A stretch of DNA of 64,000 nucleotides, taken from positions 2,179,604-2,243,603 of the forward strand of contig NZ_LR732816.1 of assembly GCF_902506205.1 (NCBI RefSeq), read 5' to 3'. Below, piece after piece: positions 52,257-61,296 of this stretch. The stretch's first letter is position 1. Each line of letters opens with the position of its first letter. The position numbers and the translations under genes were made by a program. Source of the DNA: Brevundimonas sp. G8 (GTDB taxonomy: Bacteria; Pseudomonadota; Alphaproteobacteria; Caulobacterales; Caulobacteraceae). The notes below the pieces were generated by a model, which did no database searches, was not told the DNA's origin, and saw only the letters and a list, made by a program, of their open reading frames with translations.

Positions 52257-53891
52257 CTACTTTCGAGGGGCGGAAAGCGGCGGCGACGCCAGCCCTGTAT
52301 TCCAGTTCCAAGGCTGGTTGGCGGCCGCCCGTCGACGGACGGCCTCTTCGTGCAACTCGACCATGCCCGGGAACAGGTCGTGCTGGGCAGTGGCTACATC
52401 TGCGAAGTGCATGAACATGGCGTCGGACCCGTAGGGCTCCCAAACCGGCGCCGCGTTTGCGCGGGGCCGGGCATCACGCACGAAGGCGGCCCAGTAGCTG
52501 ACCATGGCGTCTGACAGACGGGTTTCGCGCTCGGTTTGCGGGATCCGCGGCCAGCGCGGCGGCGTGCGATCCAACGTCCCAAAGACGTAGGGCAGTTCGG
52601 CGGCGTGGAAGGCATGGAGATTGGCGTCGTCCGCCGCCGGATAGCCGTGGTCGAACAGATAGAGGAAGGACGGCTGGCCCGCCGCCGTCTGGGAGCGCAC
52701 CAGCCGCTCTGACGTCCAGCCGTAAAGCGCGTCGCGACTGTTCGCCAAGATGCTCTCGCCCATGTCCGACGACGGATAGAGTTGCAGGAAGGCGTCGGCG
52801 AGGTCGCCGTAGCGGTCGCGGATCGTCCGCTCATAATCTGCGGCGCTGGCCGGCGTCGGCGGCGCCAGCATCCGCAGCGATCGGATCTCACCGCTGTTGA
52901 AGCCGGCCAGAACCGGGACCTTGGCCTGCCGCCCCTGATCGAAGACATTGATCAGTTGGCCCGGAAGGACCTTGCCGTCGATCGCACCGAACGGCGAGAA
53001 GCCGCCCATGGCCGCGCGGTCCGTCAAGGTTTGCGGATCCATGCCGCGCAACACGCGCAGACCAGGAGCTTGCAAGGTTCTGGACAGGGCGGCGCCAGCG
53101 TCTTCCGCGGAAGGGGCGCCGAAACGGGCCGCCTTCAGCTCTGGCGTTGAAATCATATAAGCGCTCTGAGCGATGGCTCGGTCGAACAGGCCTCGCGCCA
53201 GCGGGGAGGTCATGAGGTAGAGTACGCTTAGTCCGCCGGCGGACTCGCCGGCGATGGTCACCTGGTCCGGATCGCCGCCAAAGGCTGCAATGTTGCGCTT
53301 TACCCACTCCAGCGCCGCGACCTGATCCATCAAGCCGTAGTTGCCCGAGATGCCGGCGGGCGATTCCGCGCTGAGGTCCGGATGGGCCAGCCAGCCCAGC
53401 ACGCCCAGGCGATAGTTGATCGACACCACGACCACACCCTCGCGAGCCATTCGGGCGCCGTCATACAGTGTTTCCTTGCTGGATCCGGCGACCAGGGCGC
53501 CGCCATGGATCCAGACCATCACCGGCGCCTTGGTGGTGGTTCCGGGGGTCCAGACGTTCAAGGTCAGGCAGTCCTCGCTGGTCCTCCCCAGGTCGGAGGA
53601 ATAGATCGACTGAACGACAGGCGTGGGCTGAACACAGGCGGGGCCGAAGCCGGTGGCGTCACGCACGCCGTTCCACGTCGCCGCAGGGGCGGGTGGGCGC
53701 CAGCGCATCTCGCCGACGGGCGGGGCGGCGTAAGGAATGCCCTTGAAGCTGAGGATGTCGCCATCGGCCTGGCCGCGAACTGCGCCTGCGGCAGCGGTCA
53801 CGACGGGTGCGGTCTGAGCTGATGGCGCTGAGACACAGGCCATCAACGCCAGGGCGGCGCCGGCGGCGAAGGAAGGGAAGAAACGGCGCAT
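52257..53891 (-). CDS. Type-B carboxylesterase/lipase, secreted
   Basis: This 544-residue alpha/beta hydrolase has a signal or lipoprotein-like N-terminus (AAGAALALMAC). The family signatures are FKGIPYAAPPVGEMRWRPP, SEDCLTLNVW, the oxyanion loop WIHGGALVAGS and the nucleophile elbow GESAGGLSV. Catalytic Glu and His follow (GFNSGEIRSL region and AFHAAELPYVF). It hydrolyses carboxylic esters in the periplasm. The ATG at 53891 overlaps the MFS stop by one base; upstream frame is MFS shadow. It is last in the operon. Confidence 0.92.
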   Translation of the reverse strand: MRRFFPSFAAGAALALMACVSAPSAQTAPVVTAAAGAVRGQADGDILSFKGIPYAAPPVGEMRWRPPAPAATWNGVRDATGFGPACVQPTPVVQSIYSSDLGRTSEDCLTLNVWTPGTTTKAPVMVWIHGGALVAGSSKETLYDGARMAREGVVVVSINYRLGVLGWLAHPDLSAESPAGISGNYGLMDQVAALEWVKRNIAAFGGDPDQVTIAGESAGGLSVLYLMTSPLARGLFDRAIAQSAYMISTPELKAARFGAPSAEDAGAALSRTLQAPGLRVLRGMDPQTLTDRAAMGGFSPFGAIDGKVLPGQLINVFDQGRQAKVPVLAGFNSGEIRSLRMLAPPTPASAADYERTIRDRYGDLADAFLQLYPSSDMGESILANSRDALYGWTSERLVRSQTAAGQPSFLYLFDHGYPAADDANLHAFHAAELPYVFGTLDRTPPRWPRIPQTERETRLSDAMVSYWAAFVRDARPRANAAPVWEPYGSDAMFMHFADVATAQHDLFPGMVELHEEAVRRRAAANQPWNWNTGLASPPLSAPRK

Positions 53892-55216
53892 CAGGCGGCT
53901 CCAGGTTTCGAGGTCTTGCGTCCCAGTACTCGGGCCAGCCACAGGAACAGGCCGATGGCGACGAGATAGACCGGGATAAGGGTGTAGAGCGCGATCTGCA
54001 GCGAGTTTTCGGGATGGGCCGCGCGGAAGAAGTCGCTGGCCGCGCCGACGTAGGTCGGGCCGACGCCCATGCCGATGAAGTTCATCACCAGCAGCAGCAG
54101 GGCGCCCGACATGACCCGCTGGTTCGGCTTCACCTCTTCCTGCACCAGCGCCACCGAAGACGACAGGTAGAAGTAGTTCAGGAAGTTCGGCCCCAGCATC
54201 AGCGCCAAGGCCAGCGGCCACGACGGCGCCCAGACGAATGCGATGTAGAAGGGCAGGGCGAGGGACAACGAGACGGCCGGCAACAGGGCATAGGCCTTGC
54301 GCGTGCGCTTGGTGTATTTGTCGATCAGCCAGCCGGAAGCGAAGATACCGCCCCCCATTCCGATGGCCACGACCAGGGCGTACCAAAGCGCCACGTCGCC
54401 CAGCTCCATCCCCTTTTCACGCATCAGGAACAGGACGGCGAAATTGCCCAGGCCATAGGTGACGATCTGGGTCACGCCGCTGCCCAGGGACGCCAGCACC
54501 AGGACGGGGTTGGAGAAGAACATCTTCACCGTGTCCCAGAAGCCGGCGCGGACCGGTGAGGCGGCAGGGGCCGCAGTTTTGGCCGCGTCCAGCCCGCCCC
54601 GCCTTGGCTCCTTGACCAGGAACGGCGTCACGAGCGCGACGACCAGGCCGACGACGCCGATGGCGATGAAGGCGTCGCGCCAGCTGAAGGCGGCCGCCAC
54701 CGAGGCGCCGAAGGCGATGCCGAGCGCCGCGCCGACGGGCGGACCCAGATTGAAGATGCCCAACGCCATGCCGCGACGACCGGGCGGGAAATAGTCGGTG
54801 ATGATCGCGTAGGACGGCGGCACGCCCCCGGCCTCGCCGAAGCCGACTGTCATCCGCGACATGGCCAACTGGCCAAAGTTGCGCGACAGGCCGCAGGCGA
54901 TGGTCGCCGCACTCCATATGCCGCAGGCGATCGACACGACCCTAACCCGGTTGGTCCGGTCGGCCAGCCAGCCGACGGGTATGGCGATGAAGCAGTAGAA
55001 GAATGCGAAATACAGCCCGCCGAGCAGGCCCAACTGTCCGTCGGTGATATTCAGGGCGTCCTGGATCGGCTTGGCCAGGATCGACAGCAGCTGCCGGTCC
55101 AGGAAGTTCAGCACATAGATGAACCACAGGACGCCCAGGGCGACCCAGGCGTTTCGCCCGACCGAAGGTCTGGCGACGGCGGGCGGGTCTGCGGGTTCGA
55201 TTGGCGTCGCACTCAT
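53891..55216 (-). CDS. MFS transporter
   Basis: This 441-residue 12-helix carrier has the MFS motif GWLADRTNRVRV between helices 2 and 3. YVLNFLDRQLLSILAKPIQ at helix 1 and GEAGGVPPSYAIITDYFPPGRRG at helix 4-5 are features of the spinster-like/ACS group frequent in sphingomonads and Caulobacteraceae. It probably moves an organic acid or the hydrolysis product of the neighbouring esterases. It follows the serine hydrolase by 36 bases. Confidence 0.9.
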   Translation of the reverse strand: MSATPIEPADPPAVARPSVGRNAWVALGVLWFIYVLNFLDRQLLSILAKPIQDALNITDGQLGLLGGLYFAFFYCFIAIPVGWLADRTNRVRVVSIACGIWSAATIACGLSRNFGQLAMSRMTVGFGEAGGVPPSYAIITDYFPPGRRGMALGIFNLGPPVGAALGIAFGASVAAAFSWRDAFIAIGVVGLVVALVTPFLVKEPRRGGLDAAKTAAPAASPVRAGFWDTVKMFFSNPVLVLASLGSGVTQIVTYGLGNFAVLFLMREKGMELGDVALWYALVVAIGMGGGIFASGWLIDKYTKRTRKAYALLPAVSLSLALPFYIAFVWAPSWPLALALMLGPNFLNYFYLSSSVALVQEEVKPNQRVMSGALLLLVMNFIGMGVGPTYVGAASDFFRAAHPENSLQIALYTLIPVYLVAIGLFLWLARVLGRKTSKPGAA

Positions 55217-55252
55217 CGGTCGTTTCCTCGGGATGCGGGCCTGATGGCCCGT

Positions 55253-56500
55253 CTATTTTTCGGGTTGGGTCAGGGCGGCGTAGGTGAGGGTGCGGGCCCT
55301 GGCGCGGAACTCGCTGCTGACGGGATCGGCCATCCGCTGGATCATGCCGACGAAGATCAGGTCATTCTCAGGGTCTATCCAGAACCAGGTCCCGCCGCCG
55401 CCGCCCCAGCTGAGCGTGCCCTTGCCCTCGACCGCGCCGAGCGCCTGGGGATCGATCATGATGGCGAAGTCCAGACCGAAGCCGAAGGCGGGGTTGAACG
55501 GCAGAAGGCGCAGCGGATTGGCGGTGTTCAACACGGCGTCGGGAATGACGTTGGTCGCCATCAGGTCGATGCTGGCGGACGACACGACACGGACGCCGTC
55601 CAGTTCGCCCTTGTTGAGGATCATCTGGCAGAACCGTGCATAATCGATCGCCGTCGAGACCAGGCCCCCGCCGCCGCCCTCGAACCGGGGCGGGCGCGTA
55701 TAGTCGTTGATCGGCATGTCGAAGGCTTCGGTTGCGACCTTCAGCCCGCCCTTGCCGTCGCCGCTGTACATCTCCGTCAGCCGGTGAACCTGATTGGCCG
55801 GGACATGAAAGCCGGTGTCGACCATGCCCAGCGGCGTGAAGATCCGGGTGTGCAGGAAGTCGCCGAACGTCTGGCCGGACAGACGCTCAACCACCAGGGC
55901 CTGAAGGTCGGTGGCGATGGAGTAGAACCATTCGGTTCCGGGCTGGAACATCAGCGGGATCGTGGCGGCGCGTCGGACCAGATCTTCGTGGCTGTTCGCC
56001 ATCATGACGCCCGCCTCGCGATAGGCGCGTTCGATGGGGTGGACGTCGAACAGGCCGTAGCCGAGGCCGGTCGTGTGGCTCATCAGTTCGCGCATGGTCG
56101 GCGGTCGAATGGCGTCCTGCGTCAGCATCGTTCCGTCCGGCGCCAGGCCGGCGAAGACCTTCTGGCCGGCCAATTCCGGCAGAACATCGGTGACCGGATC
56201 GTCGAGACGCCAGCGGCCCTCCTCGAACAGGATCATCATGGCCACGCCCGTGACCGGTTTGGTCATCGAGTAGATGCGGAAGATGGCGTCTCGCGCCAGC
56301 GCGGCCTCATCGCCAAGACGCGCCTTGCCGAAGGTGTTGAAGGCGACGATCTGTCCATGACGCATCAGCAGGGTCGACGTTCCCGCCACCATCCCGGCCT
56401 CGACCATGCCTGACATATAGCCGTCGAGCGCGCCGAGGCGGTCAGCGTCAAAACCCAGCGCCTCGGGCGAAGGCGCGAAAGGAAGGCCGCCCAGGGTCAT
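55253..56500 (-). CDS. Serine hydrolase, beta-lactamase fold (EstB-like)
   Basis: This 415-residue penicillin-binding-protein-like hydrolase has the S-x-x-K motif in RIYSMTKPV (about residue 78), a Y-x-x pattern in EWFYSIATD, and a C-terminal WGGGGGT in place of KTG. These are typical of family VIII carboxylesterases and secreted or cytosolic beta-lactamase relatives. No signal peptide is visible, so it is probably cytosolic. The ATG at 56500 overlaps the TetR stop by 4 bases. Ester hydrolysis is more likely than antibiotic resistance here. Confidence 0.88.
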   Translation of the reverse strand: MTLGGLPFAPSPEALGFDADRLGALDGYMSGMVEAGMVAGTSTLLMRHGQIVAFNTFGKARLGDEAALARDAIFRIYSMTKPVTGVAMMILFEEGRWRLDDPVTDVLPELAGQKVFAGLAPDGTMLTQDAIRPPTMRELMSHTTGLGYGLFDVHPIERAYREAGVMMANSHEDLVRRAATIPLMFQPGTEWFYSIATDLQALVVERLSGQTFGDFLHTRIFTPLGMVDTGFHVPANQVHRLTEMYSGDGKGGLKVATEAFDMPINDYTRPPRFEGGGGGLVSTAIDYARFCQMILNKGELDGVRVVSSASIDLMATNVIPDAVLNTANPLRLLPFNPAFGFGLDFAIMIDPQALGAVEGKGTLSWGGGGGTWFWIDPENDLIFVGMIQRMADPVSSEFRARARTLTYAALTQPEK

Positions 56501-57198
56501 TCGCGTGCGCTCCGCAGCCGCTCTTGCGCACGGTCGCGGCAGACGCCGATGAAGCCGTGGGCCATGAAGGCCGCCATCCGCTCCTTGATCGCCTCGAAGT
56601 CGTCGGACCGACATTTGCCGCCCGACAGGTGATCGATCCGTCCAGTGCGCGCCAGGCTCAGCGTCAAGGCGCCCGTGACGAAGTGATAGCCCCAGAAGAT
56701 GTCTTCCTCGGCCGCGTCGGGCATCGCCTGTTTCAACAGGTCGATGAGGCGCAACACGACGGGGTCGTACAGCCGGTCCATGACCTCGGCGCCCCAGGCG
56801 GGCGTGTTGTTGATCTGGGCGCTGAGGGCGCCGAAATGCCGCCAGCCGTCGCCGCCGGTCGAATAGGTGTCCAGATCAGTGTCCAGGAAGGCGCGCAGGG
56901 CGCCCTCGACCGTCGGCTCTCCGCCCACGGCGTTTTTGTAGGCGTCGAGCGCCTCCATGCGGCGTCCGCTGGTGATGGGCGCGCGTCGCGCCATGACCCG
57001 GTCGAACACCTCCTGCTTATCGGTGAAATAGTAGTGGACCAGCGACTTATGCACGCCGACCTTTTCGGCGATGTCCTTGATGGTCACCCCGTAGAAGCCG
57101 TGCTGCGAGAACAGCTCCTCGGCGGCGTCAAGAAGTTGCTCCAGGCTTTCGGCCCGTTGTTCAGCCTTGCGACGCGGTTTCGGAGACGGGGTGTTCAT
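56497..57198 (-). CDS. TetR-family transcriptional regulator
   Basis: This 233-residue regulator has the TetR HTH at about 22-68 (LLDAAEELFSQHGFYGVTIK, DIAEKVGVHKSLVHYYFTDK) and a helical ligand domain. The ATG at 57198 is preferred because ATGAGG precedes it by 8 bases. In-frame starts at 57270 and 57279 would lengthen it by about 25 residues and butt against the ligase stop. It sits inside the ligase-hydrolase operon and probably controls it in response to an acyl-CoA or ester-derived ligand. Confidence 0.9.
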   Translation of the reverse strand: MNTPSPKPRRKAEQRAESLEQLLDAAEELFSQHGFYGVTIKDIAEKVGVHKSLVHYYFTDKQEVFDRVMARRAPITSGRRMEALDAYKNAVGGEPTVEGALRAFLDTDLDTYSTGGDGWRHFGALSAQINNTPAWGAEVMDRLYDPVVLRLIDLLKQAMPDAAEEDIFWGYHFVTGALTLSLARTGRIDHLSGGKCRSDDFEAIKERMAAFMAHGFIGVCRDRAQERLRSARE

Positions 57199-57271
57199 GG
57201 CCAGAACCTCATGACGGTCCGGCGCGCCCCAAGGGTGAAACGCCGACTCGATGACGGAGATGGTGTCCATC

Positions 57272-58852
57272 CTAAGCACCCCCGTAGCTGGCGCGAAGCA
57301 GGGTCTTGTTGATCTTGCCCGTGGCGGCGAGCGGCATGGTCTCGACCCGCACGATCCGATCGGGAATCCACCAGTCGGCGACCCGCCCCTTCAGCGTCGC
57401 CTTTAACGCTGCGTCGTCGATGTCATGCCCCCGCGCCGGCTCGACCACCATCAGGGGCCGTTCGCCCCATTTGGGGTCCGCCCGCCCGATCACCGCGACC
57501 AGACCGATGGAGGGCAGGGCGCCGACGATCTCTTCGATCTCGACGGGATTGATCCACTCGCCGCCCGACTTGATCAGATCCTTGGACCGGCCCGCCAGCG
57601 TCAGATTTCCCGCGTCGTCCAGGATGGCCAGGTCCCCTGTGTCGAACCAGCCGTCCGGGTCCAGGGCGGTCTTGGTAGCGTCGAAATAGCGCTCGATGAC
57701 GCTCTGACCCTTCACCTTCAGGTGGCCTACCGCATTGCGTTGCTCGGGCAGGGGGGCACCGTCGGCGTCGGTCAGCTGGAGGTCCAACCCAAGGGGCGGC
57801 CGGCCCGACCCTCGCGCCGCTCCGGGCTTGTCGCTGCGGGGGGATATGGCGCCCAGCGGCGACAGCTCCGTCATCCCCCAGCTGGTCTGCACCGTGGCGC
57901 CGAACCGGTCCTCCATGCGCCGCAGCAGGCTGTCGGGGCAGCTGGAGCCGCCGATGATGATGCGCTCCAGGCTTTCGGTCTCGCCGCCAACAGCGTCGAG
58001 GTGGTCCAGAAGACCCAACCAGACCGTCGGCACGCCAACGGCCACCGTCACCTGATGGTGGTCGATAAGCCGGGCCAGACTGGCCCCATCCGTGACGCGA
58101 TTTGGCAGGACAAGATCCGCCCCGACCGCCGGCGCCGCAAATGGCAGGCCCCAGGCATTGGCATGGAACATCGGCACGGCGACCAGCACGGCGTCGGCGT
58201 TTGTCAGGGCGATGGAGTCCGCCTGTAGCGCGCGCAGGGTGTGCAGGTAGTTCGAGCGGTGCGTATAGGCCACGCCCTTTGGAGCGCCGGTGGTGCCGGA
58301 GGTGAAACAGAGGCCCGCGAGCGCGGTCTCCTCGAACCGGCCCCAGGCGGTGGGCCGTCCGTGCGTATCCAACAGGGCTTCGAGATCGACATGCGTCACG
58401 TCGGGTCCGACGTTGTCCAGCAGGATCAGGCGCTCGAGGCGCGGACAAGCGGCAAGCAGGGCCTCGGCCATTTCCTGCAAGCCTGCGCCGACCGCCAGCA
58501 CACGATCATCGGCTTGGGTGATCATCGCGGCCAGGTGCGCGACGGTCAGGCGCGGGTTCAGGGTGTGGCAGACAAGGCCGACTCCCATGGCGGCGTACCA
58601 GATCTCGACGTGATGCTGGGTGTTCCAGGCCAGAGTCGCGACGCGGTCGCCGGGCGTCAGGCCAAGATCGAGAAGGGCGCCGGATAGACAGTTTGCGCGG
58701 TCTCGGAGCCCGGCATAGCCGATCAGGGTGTCGCGACCGTCTCCGCCTGCCGTGATGACACGCCCTTCGCCATGCCATTTGGCGCCGTGATCCAGGAAGC
58801 GATCCACGGTCAACGCGTAGTCTTGCATGGGGCCGGGGGGCGAGCCGATCAT
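57272..58852 (-). CDS. Acyl-CoA synthetase (medium/long-chain type)
   Basis: This 526-residue ANL-family ligase has the P-loop CFTSGTTGAPKGVAYTHRS, TSWGMTELSPLG, the hinge GDLAILDDAGNLTLAGRSKD with SGGEWINPVEIE, and the catalytic Lys in LAATGKINKT. The layout matches fatty-acyl-CoA synthases of the DmdB/AlkK type. It starts 89 bases after the TonB receptor stop and leads into the TetR gene. CoA activation of an acid freed by the two esterases is the likely job. Confidence 0.9.
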   Translation of the reverse strand: MIGSPPGPMQDYALTVDRFLDHGAKWHGEGRVITAGGDGRDTLIGYAGLRDRANCLSGALLDLGLTPGDRVATLAWNTQHHVEIWYAAMGVGLVCHTLNPRLTVAHLAAMITQADDRVLAVGAGLQEMAEALLAACPRLERLILLDNVGPDVTHVDLEALLDTHGRPTAWGRFEETALAGLCFTSGTTGAPKGVAYTHRSNYLHTLRALQADSIALTNADAVLVAVPMFHANAWGLPFAAPAVGADLVLPNRVTDGASLARLIDHHQVTVAVGVPTVWLGLLDHLDAVGGETESLERIIIGGSSCPDSLLRRMEDRFGATVQTSWGMTELSPLGAISPRSDKPGAARGSGRPPLGLDLQLTDADGAPLPEQRNAVGHLKVKGQSVIERYFDATKTALDPDGWFDTGDLAILDDAGNLTLAGRSKDLIKSGGEWINPVEIEEIVGALPSIGLVAVIGRADPKWGERPLMVVEPARGHDIDDAALKATLKGRVADWWIPDRIVRVETMPLAATGKINKTLLRASYGGA

Positions 58853-58941
58853 ACCGGGCAGAGGTCCAGACTGTTGTCGATGCCGGCGGACCGGCGAGGG
58901 CGCGGGAACGACGACCGTCAGGCCATCGTCCCCGGCTGGGT

Positions 58942-61110
58942 TCAGAAGGTCTTCGTCAGGTTCACGCCGAACTGTCGCGGCGGTCCGGCGTAGCGCAGGC
59001 CCGCGTTGATGGCGGCGATATAGGTCTGGTCGGTGGCGTTCAGCGCATAGGCGGCCAACGTCCAGTCATTCGTCTTGTAGCTCAGCAGCAGGTTGACCAG
59101 GTTTCGGGCTTCCAACCGATCGCCGAGCGCTTCGTTGTTGAAGATGCTCGTCCAGGCCTTGCCGATGTGAGCGTAGTCGACCCGAGGCGACAGGGTCGCG
59201 CCGTTCGGCAGGTGGAAGTCATACTGGACGCCGATGTTGAACGTCAGCTCCGGCGCATACCCCTGGGTGTTTCCATCCAGATTCAGGCAGTTGGCTGTTG
59301 CGGGGCCGGTGGCGGCGTTGCACGTGCCGCTGCGCGCGATACGCGGATCGGCGGCATAGAACTCGCCCAGTTCAGAGTTGGAGACAGCGGCGCCGACGTC
59401 CACGGTCCAGGCGTTGAGCCGCACTTGAGCGGAAGCCTCCAGGCCCATCAGCACAGTCTCGTCGGCGACATTGACGATCGAGCTGAACAGAGGAACGGCC
59501 GGATCGCCGACCACGACCTGGAAGCCCTCATAGGTCATGTAGTAGGCGCCCAACTGGGTGCGGATACGCCCACCGAGCATCGTCGACTTCCAGCCCAGCT
59601 CGTAGTCGACCACATCCTCCGGGCCGAACGAACTGGCCGGGACGTAGAAATTCGGTGCGTTCAGGCCGCCCATCTTGAAGCCGGTGGCGACGAATCCGTA
59701 GAGGAAGTTGTTGTCGTCGACCTTGTAGTTGATGCTCACCTTGCCAGTGGTCTTGTCTGCGGTGACCTCGTCGTTCTGCAGCAGCTGCAGGCCGAGCGCC
59801 GGATAGGTCGTATAGACGTTCTCGTTGCGCGAGCTGCTCTCGGACCAACGGGCGCCGACCTGGATCTGAAGCCGATCCGAAAGGTCATAGCTGATCTGGC
59901 CGAAGACGGCGGTCGTCTCCTTCGGCGTGTCGCCGAAGATGTAGTAGTCGAAGACGCCCTCGGGGAAACCGATGTGATAGGCGCCTTGCGGGAAGGTCGT
60001 GACGGGGAAGGTCACGTCGTCCTGCTGCCAGAAGGCCCCCAGCAGCCAGGTCAGGCGCTGGTTGTCTGGCGACACCAGGTTGATCTCCTGGGACCAGACG
60101 GTCTCTTCGACCCGGTCATAGAAGGTGTTGTTGAGCGCACTGGTGCCGTCCAGATCGGTCGAGAACTCGCTGACCCCATCCTGGTAGCCGGTGATCGAAC
60201 GCAGGGTGATCCCGTTGTCGAAGACATAGCTGACGTTCAGCGACAGGCGGGCGGTCTCGTCCTTGCCCGAGTGCGGGCCGTTGGCGGTGACCTTGAACGG
60301 ATCGTTGGTCGCCAGCGCCGGATCGGCGGGATAGCCGCCGAAGTCCTGGTTGTTGTAGTCGCCCTTCAGCAGCACGCGTAGAGCCGGCGTCGGCGCCCAC
60401 AGGACGCTGGCCCGGACGCTGTTCATCTCGATGTCGCCGGGATCGCCGCTATAGGGGCCGGTGATGTCGTGGAAGCTGCTGCGCCGCTCGCTGTTCGCAG
60501 CCAGGCGAACCGCCAGGGTGTCGGTCAGCGGGACGTTCACCGCGCCCTGGAGCTTCACATTGTCGTAGTTGCCGACCTGGCCCATCACATAGCCGTTCAC
60601 GCTCGTGAAGTCGGGGTTGCGCGAGGTGATGAAAACCGCACCGCCCGTGGCGTTGGTGCCGGCGAAGGTGCCCTGTGGACCACGCAGGAGTTCGACGCTG
60701 CCGATGTCGTAATAAGGTTCAGCCTGGAAATATCCCGGGAAGACCGGAACGCCGTCGCGATATGTGGTCACCCCCACGCCGATGGCCGTGGTGGGCTCGG
60801 ACTTACCGATGCCGCGCACGTTGAAAAAGTTGCCTTGGCCGAAGTTCTGGACCGTCGTGGACGGCGCCACGAACTGCAGTTGCTCCAGCGAAAAGACGCC
60901 CCGGTCGTCCAGGCTGTCGCCGGACAGGACGGTCGCGGCGACGGCGGTCTCCTGCAGATTGGTCGTCCGCCGTTCGGCGGTCACCACGACATCGCCCACC
61001 GATGTGGCCTGCTGGTCGTCAGTCTGTCGTGACGTTGCGTCCTGAGCCTCGGCGGCTCCGGCCCACAACAGGACGGCGGCGGATGTGGTCAGCCAGAGCT
61101 TGCGCCCCAT
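58942..61110 (-). CDS. TonB-dependent receptor
   Basis: This 722-residue outer-membrane receptor has a signal peptide (LTTSAAVLLWAGAAEAQ), a TonB-box-like DVVVTAERR and a plug domain (LQETAVAATVLSGDSLDDRG, NVRGIGKSE, LLRGPQGTFAGTNATGG). The barrel ends in FGVNLTKTF. It is of the iron-complex/lipophilic-substrate type common in sphingomonads. The ATG at 61110 is preferred; 27 upstream codons in frame do not fit a signal. It is the first gene of the leftward region-B operon and faces the SDR gene. Confidence 0.9.
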   Translation of the reverse strand: MGRKLWLTTSAAVLLWAGAAEAQDATSRQTDDQQATSVGDVVVTAERRTTNLQETAVAATVLSGDSLDDRGVFSLEQLQFVAPSTTVQNFGQGNFFNVRGIGKSEPTTAIGVGVTTYRDGVPVFPGYFQAEPYYDIGSVELLRGPQGTFAGTNATGGAVFITSRNPDFTSVNGYVMGQVGNYDNVKLQGAVNVPLTDTLAVRLAANSERRSSFHDITGPYSGDPGDIEMNSVRASVLWAPTPALRVLLKGDYNNQDFGGYPADPALATNDPFKVTANGPHSGKDETARLSLNVSYVFDNGITLRSITGYQDGVSEFSTDLDGTSALNNTFYDRVEETVWSQEINLVSPDNQRLTWLLGAFWQQDDVTFPVTTFPQGAYHIGFPEGVFDYYIFGDTPKETTAVFGQISYDLSDRLQIQVGARWSESSSRNENVYTTYPALGLQLLQNDEVTADKTTGKVSINYKVDDNNFLYGFVATGFKMGGLNAPNFYVPASSFGPEDVVDYELGWKSTMLGGRIRTQLGAYYMTYEGFQVVVGDPAVPLFSSIVNVADETVLMGLEASAQVRLNAWTVDVGAAVSNSELGEFYAADPRIARSGTCNAATGPATANCLNLDGNTQGYAPELTFNIGVQYDFHLPNGATLSPRVDYAHIGKAWTSIFNNEALGDRLEARNLVNLLLSYKTNDWTLAAYALNATDQTYIAAINAGLRYAGPPRQFGVNLTKTF

Positions 61111-61192
61111 GGTCTTCCTCCCTCGATGTTTCCCGCGGCGCTCTGACGGCGCCATGACGGGGACGGTCTCACCGATCGTGGCCCACGTCAAT

Positions 61193-61210
61193 ACTAACTC
61201 GTCGGCTAGT
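61193..61210. promoter_or_regulatory. Candidate TetR operator ACTAAC-N6-GCTAGT
   Basis: Inverted repeat with five of six half-site bases complementary in the divergent gap between the TonB receptor and the SDR gene. The spacing fits TetR-type sites. Only one copy was seen. Confidence 0.35.
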
Positions 61211-61296
61211 GAACATTGACCTTTTGGCCAGGATGATCAGAGTGCGCGCGTCCAGACAGGGCGATCGCGGCAATTTCCGCCACAGGGGAGACAGTC

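Noticed and set aside
52078..52443. 121-codon minus-strand frame at the carboxylesterase 3' end
   Set aside because: It overlaps the esterase in another frame and has shadow-like composition.
55253..56500. Beta-lactamase as an antibiotic resistance gene
   Set aside because: The KTG motif is replaced by a Gly-rich WGGGGG stretch, no signal peptide is visible and the context is catabolic, so an esterase is more likely.
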